Assembly: GCF_001890925.1 (NCBI RefSeq)
Contig: NZ_MLCB01000150.1
Span: 1-32,520 of the forward strand
Reading direction: 5' to 3'
Length of the DNA stretch: 32,520 nucleotides
From: Planktotalea frisia
Lineage (GTDB): Bacteria; Pseudomonadota; Alphaproteobacteria; Rhodobacterales; Rhodobacteraceae
Below the pieces are notes generated by a model. It did not search any database and was not told where the DNA came from. It saw only the letters and a program-made list of their open reading frames with translations. A program made the translations under genes and the position numbers. This document shows positions 23,915 through 32,520 of the stretch, piece after piece. Every line of letters begins with the position of its first letter. Within the stretch, counting starts at the first letter, position 1.

Positions 23915-25093
23915 ATGGCACAGCTCGCTCCGCTTGATGAGACGATTACGCTTAATCAGCTAAATCGCGATCCGTTCCCGATTTATCAACGTTTGCGTCG
24001 CGAGGCTCCTGTTGTGCGGATCAAATCGGCAGGACGCACGTTTGTGACCAAAGCCGAGGACACAAAATACATCAAAGATACGCCTGAAATTTTCAGTTCC
24101 AACGATCCCAACACTCCGATGGAGCGCGCGTTTTGGGCGCAAACATTGATGCGTAAAGATGGTGAAGAGCATGCGCGCGAACGTGGTGCGATGGCACCAT
24201 CTTTTGCACCCAAAGTGATCAAGCAAGACTGGCTGGCAGAGTATCAAAAGATCGCAGAGGCTTATGTCGCACGATTGCCGCGTGGAGAAGTGGTTGATTT
24301 GTTTCATGTTTTATCTGGCGCCTTCGCGGCGCGAGGACTGGCAATTTTGCTCGGTATGAACGAAGCGAGCGATGAAGAGATGATGGAATGGTCGCAAGCG
24401 CTTATTGATGGTGCTGGCAATTTCGGCTGGCAGGACGCACCATTCGAGCGCGCGGATGCAGCAAATCGTGGGATACACGCGCTGCTGGACCGGTTGCAAA
24501 AACGCCATCTGGATGCGCCGAATAATTCTGCGTTCTCGGTGATGCTCAACGCTGAAAATCCGATCGCGCAAAAGCAGATGTACGCAAATATCAAGATCGC
24601 GATCGGCGGCGGCATCAATGAGCCGCGCGACGCGTTGAACACAATTTTGTACGGACTTTTGACGAACAAAGACCAGCTCGAAGAAGTGAAGCGTCAGGGG
24701 GATTGGGACAAAGCGTTTGAAGAAGGTGTGCGTTGGATCGCGCCGATTTCGGTCTCTTCAAGAGTGGCGCGCGAAGATACGGTGCTGCGCGGTTGTATGA
24801 TCCCGAAAGGCGACACTGTCATGACCATTCAGGCGAGCGCCAATCGCGACGAGGATATCTATGAAAACGGCGAAGTTTTTAACGTCTATCGCAGCGAAAA
24901 AGGGCATCAATCCTTCGGCAATGGTCCCCATTTTTGCCAAGGTATTCACGTGGCGCGGCGGGCTGTGGGGCAAATCATGCTGCCCACGTTGTTCGAGCGT
25001 TTTCCCGATATGGAATTGCCGGATCCTGCTGCAGTAAAGTGGCATGGTTTCGGATTTCACGGCGCCACTTGTTTGCCTGTACTGCTTAAGTAG
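23915..25093 (+). CDS. cytochrome P450
   Basis: 392 residues, the size of soluble bacterial P450s, with AAGGA before ATG 23915. The haem-binding loop FGNGPHFCQG places the thiolate ligand at Cys341. Other landmarks are the ExxR-region replacement around EEGVRWIAPISVSSRVA, where an E-x-x-R (EGVR) is present, and GEEHARERGAMAPSFAP in the C-helix area. The I-helix reads GGGINEPRD (231-239), in place of the usual (A/G)Gx(D/E)TT acid-alcohol pair used for O2 activation. The substrate is unknown, and no ferredoxin or reductase partner is in the window. It is transcribed divergently from the FGE gene, and its last 8 bases overlap the end of the convergent MmgE/PrpD gene. Confidence 0.93.
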   Translation: MAQLAPLDETITLNQLNRDPFPIYQRLRREAPVVRIKSAGRTFVTKAEDTKYIKDTPEIFSSNDPNTPMERAFWAQTLMRKDGEEHARERGAMAPSFAPKVIKQDWLAEYQKIAEAYVARLPRGEVVDLFHVLSGAFAARGLAILLGMNEASDEEMMEWSQALIDGAGNFGWQDAPFERADAANRGIHALLDRLQKRHLDAPNNSAFSVMLNAENPIAQKQMYANIKIAIGGGINEPRDALNTILYGLLTNKDQLEEVKRQGDWDKAFEEGVRWIAPISVSSRVAREDTVLRGCMIPKGDTVMTIQASANRDEDIYENGEVFNVYRSEKGHQSFGNGPHFCQGIHVARRAVGQIMLPTLFERFPDMELPDPAAVKWHGFGFHGATCLPVLLK

Positions 25094-26444
25094 TTGGTGC
25101 GCTTAGGATGAGATCTAAGAACTCTGCAAACTCGGGTGCGTCCAAGAGATCAAAGTGGTTACACAAGTTTTCCAATCGGTTAGCTCGGATTCCTCCAAGA
25201 ATGCTATCAGCGAACAGATGAAACTTTTCGCTGATTTCCTGGTCTGACGCAGGCTGATCCACATCACCGCGCGGCGTCATGGGCGGGCCTTCGAACCGAC
25301 GACCATCTAGGGTTTCCAGTGTCACAGCCGCCCAGCGTTTTTCTATGCTGCGGGCTGTCATATCATCGTCGTCAATCAATGTGGTCGCGCGGCTTATGCG
25401 CAGGATGTTAGCATCGTTCAGCGTTTCTGGTGTCAGCTCATCCGGCCCGATCTTGCCCCTCGCAATCATCGCAGCGACGGGGAAGGCGATGGAATAGCTG
25501 AATTCATCGAGCGTTTTTGGCTCATAGCCCGCAAGACGTGTCGCGTAGTGAAAGGTGCGTATCTCTATCTTCGCGATGTCGCTGTGATGAAGGGCATTGT
25601 CCGTCATCAATTTTTGCGCCCCATCGATCGAGGAGTGCGCCCAGCGACAGCAAGGATAAAGCTTGTAATGTGTGTGTTCGAGCGTCAGCCAACGTATGCC
25701 AAGATCGTCCCAAAAGGGTGCTGCCTCTTTGCTATCGCAGGTCAATGCAGGCGCACCAGTAAACCCTTCGCGTGCAAGATATGCAGCGGTTACGCCAGAA
25801 GGCGCACCCCAACCGACGCCGTCACGCAGCATGGTCGGGAAGTCGATACAACGCATCATTTGACTGCGCGGCCCATGATATTCACCGATGCCAGCGGCAT
25901 GGCGTATTTGCTCTGCGTCGCACCCAATCATGCGTGCAACAACTGCGGCAACGCCGACAGCGGTCCACGCGCCGGAGGTATGATAATCAGGGCAGGTCGC
26001 GTGCTGCACTTGTCCTGCGCGGTAGCTGATTTCATAGGCGAGGGCGAGCCAGATCGCGAAATCCTGACCGGTGATCTGTCTGCCATTCTGACGCAAGCTA
26101 TCCGCAACCGCGAGCAAGGCGGGAAAGATCGCAGAGCCTGCGTGACCTTTATTCGGCGTGGTTCCGTCATGTGCATCAATGCTGTCGATCATGAATGCGC
26201 CCGCCATTGCCGCACCGGCTGGGCTAAGTGAACGACCATCCATGAGCACACGACTACCCCCAGCAGTGCCTGCGCCAAACAGTGCCAAAGCCCCGCGCCG
26301 CGCGATATGCGACATTTCTGTCTGCGAGCCAATTGCTGCGACGCCTAACGTGTCGAGAAAACTGCGCCTGAGCAATTTGATCATGTCTTCGGGAAGGTCA
26401 TCGAATGCTAGATTTGTCGCAAACGTGGCGAAGTCTTGTGTCAT
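25086..26444 (-). CDS. MmgE/PrpD family protein
   Basis: 452 residues from ATG 26444 (MTQDFATFATNL), with GGGAG seven bases upstream; an upstream in-frame start 19 codons earlier has no support. The sequence follows the family from the N-terminal helical part (RRSFLDTLGVAAIGS, SIDAHDGTTPNKGHAGSAIFPALLA) to the C-terminal alpha/beta part (KLYPCCRWAHSSIDGAQKL, FSYSIAFPVAAMIARGKIG). The HDGTxxxxxHxG region and the YPCCRWAHSSID segment are family hallmarks. Relatives include 2-methylcitrate dehydratase and cis-aconitate decarboxylase; the substrate here is unknown, and no methylcitrate genes are nearby. It converges with the P450 gene, overlapping by 8 bases. Confidence 0.9.
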   Translation of the reverse strand: MTQDFATFATNLAFDDLPEDMIKLLRRSFLDTLGVAAIGSQTEMSHIARRGALALFGAGTAGGSRVLMDGRSLSPAGAAMAGAFMIDSIDAHDGTTPNKGHAGSAIFPALLAVADSLRQNGRQITGQDFAIWLALAYEISYRAGQVQHATCPDYHTSGAWTAVGVAAVVARMIGCDAEQIRHAAGIGEYHGPRSQMMRCIDFPTMLRDGVGWGAPSGVTAAYLAREGFTGAPALTCDSKEAAPFWDDLGIRWLTLEHTHYKLYPCCRWAHSSIDGAQKLMTDNALHHSDIAKIEIRTFHYATRLAGYEPKTLDEFSYSIAFPVAAMIARGKIGPDELTPETLNDANILRISRATTLIDDDDMTARSIEKRWAAVTLETLDGRRFEGPPMTPRGDVDQPASDQEISEKFHLFADSILGGIRANRLENLCNHFDLLDAPEFAEFLDLILSAPTT

Positions 26445-26492
26445 CAAGTGACTCCCAATTATTCTGAAACGACACTGGGCTAACTTGCTTTT

Positions 26493-26735
26493 ATGGCGCA
26501 AGCCTCTAGTTCAATTCGCATGAGCAAAACAATCTTACTCCCCGAAGCGCATGTCAGCGAAATTGTGCAAATGGCGCTGTCTGATCATGTGAGTTTTACG
26601 GATATCCAACGCGAGTTTGGGATCGGTGAAAAGCAGGTGAAGGCGCTGATGCGTGATACGTTGAAAAGCGGTAGTTACAAAGCGTGGCGTCGGCGTGTAC
26701 GCAGCTTTGGCGATCGTCGTGCCACGTACAAATAG
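26493..26735 (+). CDS. TIGR03643/DUF2805 family small protein
   Basis: 80 residues from ATG 26493; ATG 26520 (MSKTILLPEAHVSEIV) would give 71 residues and is equally possible. The pattern HVSEIVQMALSDHVSFTDIQREFGIGEKQVKALMRDTLKSGSYKAWRRRV is that of the small basic DUF2805 family: a helix-turn-helix-like core followed by an SYKAWRRR end. Family function is unknown; it may bind nucleic acid (inference). It is divergent from the MmgE/PrpD gene and 34 bases upstream of the DUF6880 gene, with which it may form an operon. Confidence 0.8.
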   Translation: MAQASSSIRMSKTILLPEAHVSEIVQMALSDHVSFTDIQREFGIGEKQVKALMRDTLKSGSYKAWRRRVRSFGDRRATYK

Positions 26736-26769
26736 CTTGCACTGAGCGCGATACGTGAAACGATAGGGC

Positions 26770-28200
26770 ATGTCGAAAAAGACCCTCAATTCTGCAAACC
26801 TTGAAGCGCTCGGAGCCGAACGCTTGGCTGACCTCTTGATGGAGGTCAGCGCGGGCAGTGCGGACATCAAACGCCGTTTGCGATTTGAGTTGGTGCATAA
26901 CTTGGGCGCATCCGAACTGGCGCATGAGGTGCGCAAACGCTTGGTATCGCTGCGTAAATCCAAAAGCTACGTGGGTTGGCGCAAACGCAAAGCGTTTATC
27001 AAAGACCTCGACATTCAACTATCGATGATCACGGATAAGATCGCGCCAAATGAGCCGACTTTGGCGTTTGATCTTTTGTGGGATTTCATTGAGATGGCTC
27101 CGCCCATTTATCAACGCGTAGATGACAGTCGCGGTGGCGTGGGCGAGGTGTTTGAGCAAGCATTGGAGCGGATCGAGGGCATCGCCCCGCGTGCGGTGCT
27201 TGACCCCAAAATGCTCGCGGATCGGGTGTGGCTTGCGCTTCAGGACAATGATTACGGACAGTGGGATGGCGTTATTTCATTGACGGCTGATGCATTGGGC
27301 GAAGTCGGTTTGGGCCTCTTGCGCGCGCACGTAGAGGCGCATGCAGAAGAACCTGTCGAGCAAGACGCGCAGGATCATGACGCCATTCGCTTTTTGCGCC
27401 AACTGCGCGGTGGCGAGAGCTATGAAGCGGATCGCAAAGCGGCGTTTGTCAGAGATTTATTGCAAGAAATAGCCGCGGTGAGCGGTGATACCCAAGCTTA
27501 TACCGAGCAGTATTCCGAAGCGGATTTGAAACAGCCAGATATCGCAGCTGAGGTGGCGCAGCTGTGGATAGAAGAGGGCAAAGCACAGGACGCTTTGGAG
27601 TTGCTAGAGGCAGCCGACGCGTTCGTGAGCGGAGCTGAAAAGCAAACTTGGGACAGTGCCTATCTTGCTGCATTAACGTCGCTTGGGCGCGAAGATGACG
27701 CGCAAACGCATCGTTGGAACTGCTTTGAGGCAAACTTGAACCCAGCACATTTGCGCAGCTATCTCAAAGGCTTGCCCGATTTTGAAGACGTCGAGGCAGA
27801 GGACAAAGCGAAGGCGTATGTCTTGAGCTACCAAAACATCTCAACTGCTTTGGAGTTCTGCCTTCAATGGCCTGATCTGCTCACCGCGGCTCAACTTATC
27901 CAAACGCGCCCGCGCGAAATTGACGGTGATCGCTATTTTCAATTGGCCCCTGCGGCAGAGCAATTGCGCGGACGATACCCGTTAGCGGCGACGCTTTTGT
28001 GGCGCGCGATGATTGACTTCGCGCTAGATCATGGCCGCGCGTCCAGATACGGGCATGTTGCGGATCATTTGGCCGATTGCGTGTCCGTAGATGGTGACAT
28101 CACCGAATATCACGGGTTTGATCCCCATGATATCTATCTGAAAAAGCTGGAAAAGCGTCACGAAAGAAAGATTGCTTTTTGGGAAAAGGTGAACGCCTAG
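26770..28200 (+). CDS. DUF6880 family protein, helical repeat
   Basis: 476 residues. The opening MSKKTLNSANLEALGAERLADLLMEVSAGSADIKRRLRFEL is the signature of the DUF6880 family common in Rhodobacterales and rhizobia. The rest is predicted by eye to be almost wholly alpha-helical, with TPR-like helices in the second half (AEVAQLWIEEGKAQDALELLEAADAF; DSAYLAALTSLGREDDAQTHRWNCFEANL) and a C-terminal segment FDPHDIYLKKLEKRHERKIAFWEKV. No signal peptide or membrane segment, so cytoplasmic. The function is not known. Its stop codon shares the palindrome CTAG (28197-28200) with that of fbp on the opposite strand. Confidence 0.85.
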   Translation: MSKKTLNSANLEALGAERLADLLMEVSAGSADIKRRLRFELVHNLGASELAHEVRKRLVSLRKSKSYVGWRKRKAFIKDLDIQLSMITDKIAPNEPTLAFDLLWDFIEMAPPIYQRVDDSRGGVGEVFEQALERIEGIAPRAVLDPKMLADRVWLALQDNDYGQWDGVISLTADALGEVGLGLLRAHVEAHAEEPVEQDAQDHDAIRFLRQLRGGESYEADRKAAFVRDLLQEIAAVSGDTQAYTEQYSEADLKQPDIAAEVAQLWIEEGKAQDALELLEAADAFVSGAEKQTWDSAYLAALTSLGREDDAQTHRWNCFEANLNPAHLRSYLKGLPDFEDVEAEDKAKAYVLSYQNISTALEFCLQWPDLLTAAQLIQTRPREIDGDRYFQLAPAAEQLRGRYPLAATLLWRAMIDFALDHGRASRYGHVADHLADCVSVDGDITEYHGFDPHDIYLKKLEKRHERKIAFWEKVNA

Positions 28201-29204
28201 CTTTTGCCGTGAAACGCATCAATGCGCGCGACTTCGTCCTTGGAGCCCATGATCACAGGCACACGTTGATGGTGCGACGTTGGCGTGACGTCCAGGATGC
28301 GTTGCGTTCCAGTTGAGGCGCTGCCGCCCGCTTGTTCAACGATAAAGCCCATCGGGTTGGCCTCATACATCAGGCGCAATTTACCGCCCGTTGCGCGGTT
28401 TCCCTCATCCATTGGGTACAAAAAGACACCGCCGCGCGTCAGAATGCGGTGAATATCCGCGACCATAGAGGCTGTCCAACGCATATTCGTATTGCTGCCA
28501 CGCGCACCGTCTACGCCTGCAAGGCATTCATCGAAATAGGCACGGATCGGTTCGTCCCACAGACGATAGCGCGAGGCGTTGATCGCAAACTCACTCGTCG
28601 TTTCAGGAATTGTCATGTCTTTGAATGTCAGGCGGAACTCGCCCGTACCTTGCTGGTGCGTGAAACCATTGACGCTGTGACCTGTGGTAATGACCAGTGA
28701 TGTGGACGGACCATAGACTGAATAGCCCGCGCAAATCTGCTTGCTCCCTTTGATCAGCACCGACGCATCAGTGCTGGTATCAATTGGCTCTGCGATCTGA
28801 ACGATCGAGAAAATTGATCCGACCGAAAGGTTCACATCGAGGTTGGATGAGCCATCAAGCGGGTCGAAATAGACGATGTAATCGCCTGCTTTGGTTTCCT
28901 TTTTGAGCCAATGCACTTCGTCCACTTCCTCTGAGACGAGCGCGGCCACGCGGCTACAATTGCTGCAATGACGGATGAACTCTTCGTCTGCGATCACGTC
29001 GAGCTGTTTTTGATCTTCGCCTTGGATGTTGGTGCTGCCTGCAACGCCAAGGTTGCCTTTAAACGCACCGTCACGCACGTGGTTTGATATGATCGCGCAC
29101 GCCGTGGCGATATCTTCGAGCAGGAAGACCAGATCTTTCTCAAGACCTTCATTGCGGTAGTCGTGCAGCAGGAATTGGCGGAAGGTCATGTTGGTTTCGA
29201 GCAT
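28197..29204 (-). CDS. fbp: class I fructose-1,6-bisphosphatase
   Basis: 335 residues, with AGGAGA six bases before ATG 29204. It hydrolyses fructose 1,6-bisphosphate to fructose 6-phosphate in gluconeogenesis. The class I motifs are all present: NIQGEDQKQLDVIADE (metal-binding acid), VYFDPLDGSSNLDVN, the AGYSVYGPSTSLV segment, and GGKLRLMYEANPMGFIVEQAGG near the C-terminus. It stands alone on this strand between DUF6880 and a divergent glutathione transferase gene. The opposite-facing phosphoglucomutase gene nearby also serves hexose-phosphate metabolism. Confidence 0.97.
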   Translation of the reverse strand: MLETNMTFRQFLLHDYRNEGLEKDLVFLLEDIATACAIISNHVRDGAFKGNLGVAGSTNIQGEDQKQLDVIADEEFIRHCSNCSRVAALVSEEVDEVHWLKKETKAGDYIVYFDPLDGSSNLDVNLSVGSIFSIVQIAEPIDTSTDASVLIKGSKQICAGYSVYGPSTSLVITTGHSVNGFTHQQGTGEFRLTFKDMTIPETTSEFAINASRYRLWDEPIRAYFDECLAGVDGARGSNTNMRWTASMVADIHRILTRGGVFLYPMDEGNRATGGKLRLMYEANPMGFIVEQAGGSASTGTQRILDVTPTSHHQRVPVIMGSKDEVARIDAFHGKS

Positions 29205-29309
29205 TTGGTTTCTCCTGCGGCGATTAATGTAGCGCTTTTACAGAGCTTTATCACACGCCGCGCGCGTGTCACGCTTGCAGTTGCTTAAAGGTGCGTGGCA
29301 AAAAGGAGT

Positions 29310-31608
<2,299 letters not shown>

Positions 31609-31643
31609 GCACGCCGCGTTTGAACTGAGGTTGAGGAGGCGCG

Positions 31644-32504
31644 ATGCCTGTCTTTTTGCACGGATTATCGACAGCGCTCCCACCGCATGTTTTGACGCAG
31701 GACGAAGTGCGCGAGCGCGCGGGCATTATCTTTGGCGCGAAATATCCGCAGTTTGAGCGCCTCTCGAAAAGCTTTGCGACAGCGGGAATTGATCGGCGCT
31801 ATTCCGTTGTACCGATTGATTGGTTCTCTGAGGAACACGGCTGGGTCGATCGCAATGTCGCCTTCATCGAGGGAGCAAAAGCCATGTTCCTTGATGCGGC
31901 ACGCTTGGCATTGTTGAACGCAGGTTGGCAAGCCGAAGAGGTGGATTGCGTCGTCACAGTTTCTTCCACGGGGATCGCGACGCCGACGCTAGAAGCGCAG
32001 GTTTTCAGCGACATGGGGTTTCGCGAGGATATCATGCGCGTGCCTTTGTTCGGCTTGGGGTGCGCCGGCGGCGTGACGGGCCTTTCTGTGGCGCAGTCTT
32101 TGGCAAAGGCGCGTGAAGGGGCGAAAGTACTTTTGGTGGTGATCGAAACTTGCTCGCTCTCTTTTCGCGCAGACCGCTTACAAAAGGCTGACATCATCGC
32201 GACCGCGTTGTTTGGCGATGGTTCTGCTGCAGCGTGCTTGAGCACAGATGCAACCGATGGAAAAACACGGGTTGAACTGGGTCAAGGCTATCAAAAGATG
32301 TGGCCAGATACGCTGTCCATTATGGGTTGGGATGTGGATGAAGCTGGTTTTGGCGTGGTGTTTGATCGCTCGATCCCGACCTTTGTGCGGAACGAATTTG
32401 CAGCTGCTACGCGAGGCGCATTAGATGCGTCGGCGCTAAAGCATGACGAGATTGATCGCTATACCGCTGCTACCCCAAAACCCGAATTTTTTCATGGGTT
32501 ATGA
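31644..32504 (+). CDS. type III polyketide synthase (chalcone synthase-like), truncated at the C-terminus
   Basis: 286 residues with GAGGAGG before ATG 31644; the family is about 350. The thiolase fold is evident: VDCVVTVSSTGIATPTLEAQV, the nucleophile loop FGLGCAGGVTGLSVA (Cys140), VVIETCSLSFRADR, ALFGDGSAAACLS and MGWDVDEAGFGVVFDRSIP. Type III PKSs condense malonyl-CoA units on a CoA starter to give pyrones, resorcinols or phloroglucinols. After DEIDRY (to residue 273), where homologs continue with the catalytic-His HPGG segment and the Asn segment, the frame instead runs through 13 unrelated residues to TGA at 32502. The catalytic His and Asn are therefore missing. Either the gene is broken here, or the sequence near the window end is faulty. 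Confidence 0.85.
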   Translation: MPVFLHGLSTALPPHVLTQDEVRERAGIIFGAKYPQFERLSKSFATAGIDRRYSVVPIDWFSEEHGWVDRNVAFIEGAKAMFLDAARLALLNAGWQAEEVDCVVTVSSTGIATPTLEAQVFSDMGFREDIMRVPLFGLGCAGGVTGLSVAQSLAKAREGAKVLLVVIETCSLSFRADRLQKADIIATALFGDGSAAACLSTDATDGKTRVELGQGYQKMWPDTLSIMGWDVDEAGFGVVFDRSIPTFVRNEFAAATRGALDASALKHDEIDRYTAATPKPEFFHGL

Positions 32505-32520
32505 CGCGGAAATTGTCTGA

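Noticed and set aside
29253-29269. Inverted repeat ACACGC-CGCGC-GCGTGT between fbp and the GST gene
   Set aside because: Arms of only six bases in a GC-rich alternating stretch; likely by chance, and no promoter element could be tied to it.

Overview
The window reads as chromosomal DNA of a marine alphaproteobacterium of the Rhodobacterales (Roseobacter group). This placement rests on recognising, by eye, the style of ribosomal protein S1 and the company of a Hint-domain protein, a DUF6880 protein, a TIGR03643 (DUF2805) protein, a class I fructose bisphosphatase and a type III polyketide synthase. No database search was possible. Base composition is moderately GC-rich throughout except for the first ~780 bases, which are clearly richer in A/T and look acquired.

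Layout. 1-782: remnant or 5'-incomplete gene for an Apea-like HEPN protein. 783-2741: rpsA with a candidate promoter, a leader hairpin and a strong intrinsic terminator. 2877-3944: acidic protein with a C-terminal Hedgehog/intein (Hint) domain. 7678-3996 (minus): likely operon of two photolyase/cryptochrome-family genes and an MpaB-type (DUF2236) oxygenase. One photolyase has its two domains in reversed order. The other has lost residues of the flavin/electron-transfer site and ends in a perfect sliding-clamp-binding pentapeptide. 7923-11084: three-gene ABC importer of the glycine betaine/proline class, with a hairpin after the binding-protein gene and a terminator at the end. 11162-11578: VOC-fold protein.

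18526-11575 (minus) is a D-xylose operon: binding protein, permease, single-domain ATPase, xylulokinase, xylose isomerase and, 8 bases after xylA, a fatty acid desaturase with a TTG start. It imports xylose, isomerises it to xylulose and phosphorylates it into the pentose phosphate pathway. A ROK-family regulator (XylR-like) is transcribed divergently from 18731 and overlaps a secreted FG-GAP/CRTAC1 protein by ATGA.

The CRTAC1 gene converges on a minus-strand pair: a formylglycine-generating enzyme (with both active-site cysteines and, oddly, its own CxPxR motif at the N-terminus) and a periplasmic di-haem peroxidase/MauG-type protein. Then come a cytochrome P450 (plus) converging on an MmgE/PrpD protein (minus), a DUF2805 and a DUF6880 gene (plus), fbp (minus), a glutathione S-transferase, phosphoglucomutase and a type III polyketide synthase (plus). 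The PKS reading frame ends just before the window edge, without the His-containing part of its active site.

The parts most worth follow-up are the tandem divergent photolyases with the clamp motif, the FGE / di-haem peroxidase / CRTAC1 neighbourhood, the desaturase coupled to xylA, and the interrupted genes at both window ends. No tRNA, rRNA, CRISPR array, insertion sequence or integrase gene was seen. No gene-free stretch exceeds 300 bases; the longest are 7679-7922 (no site I could assign beyond the ribosome binding sites), 783-1009 and 18527-18730 (both described).
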